Source: Clostridia bacterium
Lineage (GTDB): Bacteria > Bacillota > Clostridia > Oscillospirales > CAG-272
Direction of reading: 5' to 3'
Assembly (NCBI GenBank): GCA_017508425.1
Contig: JAFVYZ010000047.1
Location: forward strand, 1-42,972
Length of the DNA stretch: 42,972 nucleotides
Numbering within the stretch: the stretch's first letter is position 1; the number at the start of each line of letters is the position of its first letter. A program made the translations under genes and the position numbers. The notes below the pieces were generated by a model. That model saw only the letters and a list, made by a program, of their open reading frames with translations. It did not search any database and was not told the DNA's origin. Positions 17,051 to 24,832 of the stretch are shown here, piece by piece.

Positions 17051-18138
17051 AGATCCTGTTAACTTGCGGCGGTACGGGCGGTCATATTATTCCGGCCATT
17101 GCCATTGCTGATATGCTTTCTGCCAATCTTCCCGATTGTGAGATCTTGTTTGTGGGGGGCGAGAGCGGTATGGAGCGTGCACTTGTCACATCGGCAGGAT
17201 ATTCGATCCAAACACTCGACATAAGGGGTCTTTCAAGAAAAAATCCATTCTCTTTGATCGCTTCGGCCTTCAAAACTGCTCGCGCTATTAAGGCGGCGGG
17301 TACCTTGATCGATCAATTTTCGCCCGACATCGTGATCGGCACGGGCGGCTATGCCTGCTATCCCTCGCTTTCGGCCGCAATCGCACGCGGCATCCCTGCG
17401 GCAGTACACGAATCCAATGCCGTGCCCGGCGTTGCGGTTCGAATGCTGGCGCCGCGTTTGTCTCGTGTGTGGTTGGGTCTTGAGGCCGCTTGTGCGTATT
17501 TGCCGAAGCGTACACAATGCCTTACCGTCGGAAATCCTTTGCCGCGCGGCTTTTGCATTGCGCAAGAAGGCAAAAGAGAAGCGCGTGAAAAAAAGATCAT
17601 TCTTTCCTTCGGTGGGAGCCTTGGAGCTCCCGTGCTTAACGCCGCGGTTCTTGATCTTATGGAACGAACACGGTCCATTCCAAACGTGTATCACGTACAC
17701 GCGACGGGAAAAAGAGAGTGGGCGCGCTTTTCGGAGGAAATGGAAAAGCGCGGACTTTTGGGGAATCCACGGCTGGAGATCTTACCCTTTATATCGGATA
17801 TGCCGAAACGGATGCTCGAGGCCGACGTGGTGATTTGCCGCGCGGGAGCTATGACGCTTGGAGAGGTGGCGATGGCCGGGCGTGCAGCGGTGATCGTTCC
17901 CTCGCCAAACGTTACGGGGGATCATCAACTGAAAAATGCCATGGCGTTGGCTCAAAAAGGCGCGGCGATCCTTGTGGAAGAAAAAAGGATCGGAGAGGAT
18001 TTTATTCCATCCGTGGTCTCTCTTCTTGAAAATGATGCGCGCCGTCGGACGCTTGAGCAGTCGGTCAAAGCCTTTGCTCACCCCAATGCCAATAAAGAAA
18101 TATATTGCGATATTTTAAGTATGGTGGGCCAAAAATAG
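17047..18138 (+). CDS. murG: MurG N-acetylglucosaminyltransferase (lipid II synthesis)
   Basis: A 363-residue GT-B fold, membrane-associated enzyme that adds GlcNAc to lipid I to give lipid II. N-terminal GGTGGHIIPAIA and mid-protein SFGGSLGAPVLN are the glycine loops of the family, and RAGAMTLGEVAMAGRAAVIVP matches the UDP-GlcNAc site. The start ATG overlaps the ftsW stop. It ends the coupled murE-murG run; murC, murB, ftsQ and ftsA, which often follow, are absent, and ftsZ comes next with its own promoter. Confidence 0.95.
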   Translation: MKILLTCGGTGGHIIPAIAIADMLSANLPDCEILFVGGESGMERALVTSAGYSIQTLDIRGLSRKNPFSLIASAFKTARAIKAAGTLIDQFSPDIVIGTGGYACYPSLSAAIARGIPAAVHESNAVPGVAVRMLAPRLSRVWLGLEAACAYLPKRTQCLTVGNPLPRGFCIAQEGKREAREKKIILSFGGSLGAPVLNAAVLDLMERTRSIPNVYHVHATGKREWARFSEEMEKRGLLGNPRLEILPFISDMPKRMLEADVVICRAGAMTLGEVAMAGRAAVIVPSPNVTGDHQLKNAMALAQKGAAILVEEKRIGEDFIPSVVSLLENDARRRTLEQSVKAFAHPNANKEIYCDILSMVGQK

Positions 18139-18211
18139 AGAAAAGGGGCGTGTTTTTGGGCATATTGTCGAGCAGGGTCATTTCTTTTTTGAAAATAATT
18201 TTGAAAACCGC

Positions 18212-18240
18212 TTGCAAAAACACTTGAAATATATTAAAAT
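18212..18240 (+). promoter_or_regulatory. Promoter of ftsZ
   Basis: TTGCAA (18212-18217) and TAAAAT (18235-18240) are 17 bases apart, about 70 bases before the ftsZ start. This would let ftsZ be transcribed separately from the wall genes. Confidence 0.65.
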
Positions 18241-18310
18241 ATAAATTAAGTAACTATGATGTGAAAAAAGCGTGGCTTGCCACGCGGTCAAAATAACGGA
18301 GGATACATAT

Positions 18311-19516
18311 ATGACGTTTGAACGCGATATTGAGTGCGAAAGCGGCGTAGCCATTCGAGTTGTCGGTGTCGGCGGCGGCGGTAACAATGCGGTAAACCGT
18401 ATGATCGCGGCCAACATCCGCGGTGTGGAATTTGTTTCGGTCAATACAGACCGTCAGGCTTTGCGCAAATCCGAGGCGCCGGTCCAAATGGTGCTTGGTG
18501 AGAGAACCACCAAGGGCTTCGGTGCAGGGGCCAACCCCGAGGTGGGTGCCCGTGCCGCTGAGGAATCGATCGACGATATTAAAAAGATGCTTGCAGGCGC
18601 CGATATGGTCTTTGTGACGGCAGGTATGGGTGGCGGCACCGGTACGGGTGCGGCACCGATCGTTGCGCGTTTGGCACATGAAATGGGCATTCTTACCATC
18701 GGCATCGTTACCAAGCCCTTCAGCTTTGAGGGCAAACGCCGTATGGAGCAAGCGGAGCAGGGCATTAAGGAGCTCCGCCAGTATGTGGACTCACTCGTGG
18801 TGATTCCCAACGAGAAGCTCAAGCAAGTATCCGATACACGCATTACCCTTGGCAATGCATTTGAGATTGCCGATGACGTGCTCCGTCGCGGTGTGCAAAG
18901 CATTTCTGAGCTTATCAATGTCCCCGGATTTATCAATTTGGACTTTGCGGACGTTACGTCTGTGATGAAGAATGCAGGCTATGCTCATATGGGCGTCGGC
19001 GGTGCTACGGGCCCCGATAAGGCCGAGCTTGCCGCCCGCGCCGCCATTTCAAGCCCCTTGCTTGAAACCTCCATTCACGGTGCACGCGGTATTTTGATCA
19101 GTATTACCGCCTCTCACGATGTGGGACTTGAGGAGGTTGACCTTGCCTCTTCGATGATTTCTCGCGAGGCGCATCCTGATGCAAATGTTATTTGGGGTCT
19201 TGCGTTTGATGAGTCGCTTGACGATGAGATGCGAGTGACCATTATAGCCACCGGCTTTGAAAACAAGGACCAAGCGGAGGTGGAGCTCGATGTTCCCGCT
19301 GCTGCTGTTGAACCTGAAGCAGTGGCAGCACCGGCGCCTGTCGCAGCAGCCCCCGAGGCACCCATTGCTCCGCAAGAGCCGCAGGCACCTGCTGCTGAGG
19401 TGGCACCGGCTCCCAAATATGACGAGAGCGAGGAGTTTTCGATCTCCGACGATGATTTTGACAATATCATGAGCATTTTCCGTAATCGAAGCCGCCGTCA
19501 AAGAGGCGACTATTAA
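18311..19516 (+). CDS. ftsZ: Cell division protein FtsZ
   Basis: A 401-residue tubulin-like GTPase that forms the division ring. The GTP-binding loop GMGGGTGTGAAP and the T7 loop region NLDFADVTSVM are intact. After the globular core (~1-320) comes an Ala/Pro-rich acidic linker (~AAAVEPEAVAAPAPVAAAPE onward) and a C-terminal tail DNIMSIFRNRSRRQRGDY. This resembles the usual IPxFLRxR binding peptide for FtsA and SepF but is divergent (MSIFRNR). The start is the ATG at 18311 with GGAGG eight bases upstream; the frame is open farther upstream without a ribosome site. Confidence 0.96.
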   Translation: MTFERDIECESGVAIRVVGVGGGGNNAVNRMIAANIRGVEFVSVNTDRQALRKSEAPVQMVLGERTTKGFGAGANPEVGARAAEESIDDIKKMLAGADMVFVTAGMGGGTGTGAAPIVARLAHEMGILTIGIVTKPFSFEGKRRMEQAEQGIKELRQYVDSLVVIPNEKLKQVSDTRITLGNAFEIADDVLRRGVQSISELINVPGFINLDFADVTSVMKNAGYAHMGVGGATGPDKAELAARAAISSPLLETSIHGARGILISITASHDVGLEEVDLASSMISREAHPDANVIWGLAFDESLDDEMRVTIIATGFENKDQAEVELDVPAAAVEPEAVAAPAPVAAAPEAPIAPQEPQAPAAEVAPAPKYDESEEFSISDDDFDNIMSIFRNRSRRQRGDY

Positions 19517-19524
19517 AATGAAAT

Positions 19525-19563
19525 AAAAAAGGCGGACACGATTTTCGTGTCCGCCTTTTTTTA
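19525..19563. terminator. Bidirectional terminator between ftsZ and alaS
   Basis: GGCGGACACGA (19531-19541) pairs with 19545-19555, flanked by an A run on the left and a T run on the right, so it can end transcription from both convergent genes. The alaS stop codon lies in the T run. Confidence 0.88.
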
Positions 19564-22206
19564 TGCAAGTTGATTCTCGAGAATGCTCTTTGCTGCGGCA
19601 AGGGCATCGTTGATCTTGGAAATCTCTTTGCCACCTGCCATAGCGTTGTCAGGACGACCGCCGCCACGGCCATCCGTGATTGCGGCAACGGCACCGACCA
19701 ATTTGCCGGCATGTGCGCCCTTGGAAACAGCAGTCTTGCCTGCTACGGCAATAAAGCTGATGCGTGCCTCGTCGGTGACGGCAAGCACGGCTACCATATC
19801 CTCGTGACGGGCCTTGATATCATCGGCAAGCGAACGGGCAACGTCCTGCTGCATGCCGTCAAAGCGTGCCGTTACAAGGCGGCAGTCGCCTACCGTAACA
19901 GCTCCTGCAAGCACCTCGTCAAGCTTCGAGGAGGCCAGCTTTTGATTGAGGGTATCCAGCTCGCGGTGAAGCTCCTTGACCTCGTCCTGTACGGCGTGTG
20001 CACGCTTTACAACGTCGGCAAGATTTTGGGCCTTGAGGGTGTCCGCGGCATCGGAAAGCAGCTTTTCACGCGCGGCAAGCAGGGAAAGAACGCCTGTGCC
20101 CGTTACGGCCTCAATGCGGCGAACGCCTGCGGCCACCGAGCTTTCTCCCGTGATCTTGAAAAGTCCAATGCGTGCAGTGTTGTTGATGTGGGTACCGCCG
20201 CAAAGCTCGATCGAGAAGGAGCCCATACGCACCACGCGTACGACCTTACCGTATTTTTCGCCAAAGAGAGCGGTAGCCCCTAATTTTTTAGCATCGTCAA
20301 TGGGCATCTCGGTCATTGAGATCGGTACGCCGGCAAAGATGTGATCGTTTACAATGGCTTCAACGCGTGCAATTTCATCCTTGGTAAGTGCGGCAAAGTG
20401 GGTGAAATCAAAGCGGCATTTTTCAGTATCGACCAAGGAGCCCGCCTGCTCGACGTGATTGCCGAGCACCTCGCGGAGTGCCGCCTGCAAGAGGTGCGCT
20501 ACCGAGTGGTTGCGTGCAATGCGAAGACGCTTGTCCTCATCAATGCGTGCGCTGACAAGGTCGCCTACGTGCAGGACGCCGTCCGTGAGGGTGGCGAGAT
20601 GCAGGTACACGCCGTCGGTCTTTTTGGTGTCGCCTACCGTTAAGGAGGCGCTCTCTCCTAAGAGGATACCCGAGTCGCCTACCTGGCCGCCGCCCTCGCC
20701 GTAAAATACGGTCTTATCGAGCACTACGGTGCAATCACCCTCGCTGATCTCGTTGACGCTTTCCGTTCCATTTTCGCCTTCAACGATAATGGCAAGGACC
20801 TTAGCGCCGTCGGTGCGGAAGCTGTCGTAGCCGCGGAAATCGGTGGCCGGCATATCGGTAAGCAGGTTTTTGGCGGCATTGTCCCATCCGCTGACGTTGC
20901 CGCGTGCGGCACGTGCGCGCTCACGTTGCTCCTTCATCAGCTTGGTGAAGGTCTCGTCATCGGTGGAAAGGCCGTTTTCCGAAAGAATCTCTTTGGTGAG
21001 ATCAAGCGGGAAACCAAACGTATCATAAAGCTTGAAGACGTCCTCGCCGCCAATCACGGTCTTGTTGTTTTTCTTAGCATCCTCGATGTAATCTCCGAGG
21101 ATTGAAAGACCGGCATCGATGGTGGCATCAAAACGCTCTTCTTCCATAGAAATGACCTTGAGGATGTAATCCTCTTTGGCCGAAAGCTCGGGATAAGCCC
21201 CTTTGTTTTCACCGATTGCAACACGGCAAAGGTCGCAAAGGAATGCATGATCAATGCCGAGCAGCTTGCCGTGGCGGCAAGCGCGGCGGATGATGCGTCG
21301 AAGGACGTATCCGCGACCCTCGTTGGAGGGAATGACGCCGTCGGCGATCATAAACATTGCACTCTTAATGTGGTCGGTGCAAACGCGAATCGAAATATCG
21401 TTTTCTTTGTTTTCGCCATAGGTCTTACCGGCGATGGTGCAAACGGTATCGAGGATCTTACGCACGGTGTCAACCTCGAACATATTGTCAACGCCCTGCA
21501 TCACACAGGCAAGACGCTCCAAACCCATGCCCGTGTCAATGTTCTTTTGGGCAAGCTCGGTATAATTACCCTGACCGTCGTTGTTAAACTGGGAAAATAC
21601 GTTGTTCCAAATTTCCATATAACGGTCGCAATCGCAGCCGGGACGGCAATCGGGGGAGCCGCAGCTGTATTTGATCCCACGGTCAAAATAGATCTCGGAG
21701 CAGGGGCCGCAGGGGCCGGAGCCGTGCTCCCAGAAGTTGTCCGCCTTGCCAAGTCTTGTGATCTGCTTGGCGGGCACGCCGATCTTCTTGGTCCAAATGT
21801 CGAATGCTTCTTCATCGTTTTCGTAGATAGAGGGCCAGAGCAGCTCACCCGGGATCTCGAGGGTTTTGGTCAAAAATTCCCAAGCAAAGGAGATCGCCTC
21901 CTCCTTGAAATAATCGCCAAACGAGAAGTTGCCGAGCATTTCAAAAAACGTGCCGTGTCTTGCCGTATGGCCGACGCGATCAAGGTCGGGGGTGCGAATG
22001 CACTTTTGGCAAGTGGTGACACGGCGGCGGGGCGGCTCTTCCTCACCTGTGAAAAATTTTTTCATCGGTGCCATACCTGAGTTGATAAGTAACAGGGACT
22101 TATCGCCCATCGGCACAAGGGGGTAGGAGGGCAGGCGAAGATGGCCCTTGCTTTCAAAAAAGGCAAGGTATTTTTCGCGCAATTCGTTAAGGGAAGTCCA
22201 TTTCAT
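19561..22206 (-). CDS. alaS: Alanyl-tRNA synthetase
   Basis: An 881-residue cytosolic class II synthetase that charges tRNA-Ala. Order: catalytic domain (SMAPMKKFFTGEE region, then GTFFEMLGNFSFGDYFK), tRNA-recognition domain, editing domain with the zinc ligands HSVAHLLQ and CGGTH, and a C-terminal DHHA1 domain (GGRPDNAMAGG). Length is normal. The start at 22206 gives MKWTSLNELREKYLAFF; the frame runs ~54 codons farther upstream through the promoter, so that extension is not coding. The leader is only about 30 bases, too short for a T-box. Confidence 0.97.
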   Translation of the reverse strand: MKWTSLNELREKYLAFFESKGHLRLPSYPLVPMGDKSLLLINSGMAPMKKFFTGEEEPPRRRVTTCQKCIRTPDLDRVGHTARHGTFFEMLGNFSFGDYFKEEAISFAWEFLTKTLEIPGELLWPSIYENDEEAFDIWTKKIGVPAKQITRLGKADNFWEHGSGPCGPCSEIYFDRGIKYSCGSPDCRPGCDCDRYMEIWNNVFSQFNNDGQGNYTELAQKNIDTGMGLERLACVMQGVDNMFEVDTVRKILDTVCTIAGKTYGENKENDISIRVCTDHIKSAMFMIADGVIPSNEGRGYVLRRIIRRACRHGKLLGIDHAFLCDLCRVAIGENKGAYPELSAKEDYILKVISMEEERFDATIDAGLSILGDYIEDAKKNNKTVIGGEDVFKLYDTFGFPLDLTKEILSENGLSTDDETFTKLMKEQRERARAARGNVSGWDNAAKNLLTDMPATDFRGYDSFRTDGAKVLAIIVEGENGTESVNEISEGDCTVVLDKTVFYGEGGGQVGDSGILLGESASLTVGDTKKTDGVYLHLATLTDGVLHVGDLVSARIDEDKRLRIARNHSVAHLLQAALREVLGNHVEQAGSLVDTEKCRFDFTHFAALTKDEIARVEAIVNDHIFAGVPISMTEMPIDDAKKLGATALFGEKYGKVVRVVRMGSFSIELCGGTHINNTARIGLFKITGESSVAAGVRRIEAVTGTGVLSLLAAREKLLSDAADTLKAQNLADVVKRAHAVQDEVKELHRELDTLNQKLASSKLDEVLAGAVTVGDCRLVTARFDGMQQDVARSLADDIKARHEDMVAVLAVTDEARISFIAVAGKTAVSKGAHAGKLVGAVAAITDGRGGGRPDNAMAGGKEISKINDALAAAKSILENQLA

Positions 22207-22230
22207 GGTGTAAAGACCTTTCGCTACAAA

Positions 22231-22247
22231 TAATATTGAAAATATTA
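22231..22247. promoter_or_regulatory. Perfect dyad at the alaS transcription start
   Basis: TAATATT-GAA-AATATTA is a perfect 7-3-7 inverted repeat overlapping the -10 element and expected start of alaS. It may be an operator, but the region is A+T-rich. Confidence 0.3.
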
Positions 22248-22272
22248 TAGCATTCCTTTCATTGCAAGTCAA
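22244..22272 (-). promoter_or_regulatory. Promoter of alaS
   Basis: On the minus strand TTGACT (22267-22272) and TATAAT (22244-22249) are separated by 17 bases, with a TGC extension before the -10. Confidence 0.8.
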
Positions 22273-22383
22273 GGGCTGATTGCAAAAACGAAAAATAAAA
22301 TGGGCATAAGGTGCAAAAAAATATCGCTTTTTTGTTAAAAATGATGAAAATTGTGTCCCTTGGATCATTTTTCATTTTTTTAC

Positions 22384-22412
22384 TTGAAAAAATACAAAGT
22401 AAATGATATAAT
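22384..22412 (+). promoter_or_regulatory. Promoter of the MBL lipoprotein pair
   Basis: TTGAAA (22384-22389) and TATAAT (22407-22412) are separated by 17 bases, giving a leader of about 50 bases to the TTG start. Confidence 0.75.
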
Positions 22413-22467
22413 AATTTAGAATATGACTTCTTATGTACAATCGTTTCATTTTTTTAGGAGGAACAAG

Positions 22468-24783
22468 TTGAAAAAGAAAATTATAGCACTGCTGCTGTTG
22501 GTGTGCATGCTTCATTCAACTGCGTTGTTGTTCAGCTCCTGCGGTAAAAAGACTATTGATTTGGCAAATGACTACACCGTGGTTTACGGTGCCGATCTTT
22601 CGCCGTCCGCCTCAACCGAGGTCAAAGACGTTATTTCGTCCTTGAAGAAAAAAAGCGATCAAAGCATTTATACGCAAAAGGTAAATGCGGATGATGAGCT
22701 TGAGGATGTGGATAAGTTTGAAATTTTGATTGGCAATACCAATCGAAAGGAAACGGAAAAAGCGCGCAAAAAGATCAAAGGCTCAGGTTACATTATCACC
22801 ACGGTCGGGCAAAAGATCGTGATCGTGGGTACAACCAATTTTTTGACGATGCTCGCACTCGAACAATTCGTGGATACCTACCTTTCGGGAGACAAGATCT
22901 CTTCTTTGGAGATCGAAGAGGAAAAGCTCGAAAAAACAGTCATGTTGGAGCTCGGCAAGGAATGGAAATTTGTTTATTCCTCATATCTTCGCGGCGAGGG
23001 TGATTACGTCAACGAGGGCATTGCGCGAGTTTTAACCGCTCTTGAGGGATTTTCCGATCTTAAGAAGCGTCAAATCGCATCGATTACGGATAAAGAGAGC
23101 GCAAACTTTGAGATACTGGCCGGCTTGACGGAGCGTCCCGAAACCAAAGAAATACTTTCGGTTATGGATGCAGGCAATTATGCGGTCGCTGCCAAAAACG
23201 GTAAGCTCATCGTTACGGCATTCAACGATGATATGATGCGCAAGGCCTTCGATCGATTTATCGACATTTTAAAGGATTCGGTTTTTGTCGTCGAAGATGG
23301 CACGAAGCATATTGTGCTTCCGTCCGAGTTTTCGTGCATTTATACCGACCAGAAGGCCGCCGGCTATATTACCGATTTCCCGCGTCCCGAAGGGCTCGCT
23401 CTTTCGGGTACCATCAATGTACATGACGGCTCCTTTGAATATTATTACGAAGGGGCGGGTGTGAACGGTAATGCGTATGCCGCGTATTGCGAAAAGCTCG
23501 CGAAAGAAGGGTACGTATTAAAGCAAGAGCATCTGCCAAAGGGTACTGACAGCATCTTCCGCACGTACGTCAATGAGACCAAGGGGATTATGCTCTATGC
23601 GGCATACAATGCGTTTAAATATGCCGGCGAGCAGGGGACCGGCCACAAGCCGGCCATCCGCCTTATTGTGGGTCACCTGAAGAAAGCGGCGATGGTGCCG
23701 GATAAATTGCTGACCCCCGATTTTTCAGGCAAGATCCAAAATAGCTCGATCACGGCAGTCCAGCCCGACTATAATGCCGGCAAGGGCCAAATGGAGATCA
23801 TTACGCTTGAAAACGGTTCCTTCGTTGTCATTGATGGCAATACCTCGAGCACCGAGGCGCGCGACCGCATTTACAATACGCTATTGGATCTTTATAAACG
23901 GGGTCACAACGGCAATAACCCCTCCCCGCACGATCCCATTCGTATTGCGGCGTGGTACTGTACGCACAGTCATAGCGATCACATCGGTGCGATTACGAAC
24001 TTTATTAAATCTTATTGTAGGAATTATAACAGCTATTGCATTACGATCGATACCTTGATTGGTAATTTCCCGTCGGATGAGGGGTATTACAATGTGTATT
24101 TGGATAAGAGTGCAAACACCACGGTGCGTGACACCATGGCAGAGCTTTCCTTATTGATCAGCGATGCACCCGGTATGAAAGCGGGCTTTGAGTTTATTAA
24201 GGTACATACCGGTCAAAGGTTTTGGATCGGGAACGTAGAGTTTGAGGTCATGTTTACGCATGAGGAGCTTTTCCCTCGGCGCTTACATTCTTACAATAAC
24301 AGCTCAACCGTGATACGTACGACGCTTTACCATACCGAGAACGGTAAAATCAGTGAGGGTTCGGCAACATCGGCCCTGTGGCTTGGCGATGCACAAGCGG
24401 AGGCGTGTCGAATTATGTGTGCGATGTACGGCTCTCACCTTGATAGTGATATGGTGCAGGTCGCTCACCACATCGGTAGTGGCTCGGAATTCCCGATCTA
24501 TGCTTTGGCAAAGCCCACGTGGGCATGGTATCCTTGTAGCCTGAGCTCTTACCTTAGTTTGCTTCGGTCATCTTCTACCGTTGGCTATCAGGTCAGCCAC
24601 AACATTTCGTCTTTGCAATACGTGATCGTTGCCGATGTTTGCAATTATACGGTTGTGATCGGGCCCGGCGGTGCAGATCCGACCGGTGTTTTCAATGCAG
24701 GTGAAGCTGAGGCGGTCACGCTTGGACGCGTGGATCGGAATTCGACCACCGGCTTTATGAGAACGAAATATAATTTGTCGTAA
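22468..24783 (+). CDS. Lipoprotein with ComEC-like metallo-beta-lactamase domain, paralog 1
   Basis: A 771-residue predicted lipoprotein of no named family I recognise. Residues 1-25 are a lipoprotein signal with C25 in LFSSC, so it should be anchored outside the membrane. Two copies of a small alpha/beta module follow (~84-140 and ~214-270), each with an EIL-G-T-R-E pattern and a later hydrophobic strand such as KIVIVGTTN, resembling the non-catalytic module before GH20/GH67 catalytic domains. The C-terminal half (~440-771) is a metallo-beta-lactamase fold: H500, H502, D504, H505 in HSHSDH, D641 in WLGD, H667-H668. The order matches ComEC. Compared with paralog 2, the first strand reads IDGN not IDGG, HHIG replaces HHGT and a late His is missing, so activity may be altered. 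TTG start: AGGAGG is six bases upstream. Confidence 0.82.
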   Translation: MKKKIIALLLLVCMLHSTALLFSSCGKKTIDLANDYTVVYGADLSPSASTEVKDVISSLKKKSDQSIYTQKVNADDELEDVDKFEILIGNTNRKETEKARKKIKGSGYIITTVGQKIVIVGTTNFLTMLALEQFVDTYLSGDKISSLEIEEEKLEKTVMLELGKEWKFVYSSYLRGEGDYVNEGIARVLTALEGFSDLKKRQIASITDKESANFEILAGLTERPETKEILSVMDAGNYAVAAKNGKLIVTAFNDDMMRKAFDRFIDILKDSVFVVEDGTKHIVLPSEFSCIYTDQKAAGYITDFPRPEGLALSGTINVHDGSFEYYYEGAGVNGNAYAAYCEKLAKEGYVLKQEHLPKGTDSIFRTYVNETKGIMLYAAYNAFKYAGEQGTGHKPAIRLIVGHLKKAAMVPDKLLTPDFSGKIQNSSITAVQPDYNAGKGQMEIITLENGSFVVIDGNTSSTEARDRIYNTLLDLYKRGHNGNNPSPHDPIRIAAWYCTHSHSDHIGAITNFIKSYCRNYNSYCITIDTLIGNFPSDEGYYNVYLDKSANTTVRDTMAELSLLISDAPGMKAGFEFIKVHTGQRFWIGNVEFEVMFTHEELFPRRLHSYNNSSTVIRTTLYHTENGKISEGSATSALWLGDAQAEACRIMCAMYGSHLDSDMVQVAHHIGSGSEFPIYALAKPTWAWYPCSLSSYLSLLRSSSTVGYQVSHNISSLQYVIVADVCNYTVVIGPGGADPTGVFNAGEAEAVTLGRVDRNSTTGFMRTKYNLS

Positions 24784-24832
24784 TTTTCAGTATAATATAT
24801 TGATCGTTACCCAGTTTTAAGGAGGAATACTT

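Noticed and set aside
21247-22080. A rightward 277-codon frame inside alaS
   Set aside because: It is antisense to the conserved synthetase core, with Ala/Gly/Val-biased composition typical of antisense frames.
22331-22372. Inverted repeat AAAAATGAT/ATCATTTTT between alaS and the MBL genes as a terminator
   Set aside because: The stem is A+T-only apart from one pair per side, has an 18-base loop and lies between divergent promoters, where no terminator is needed.
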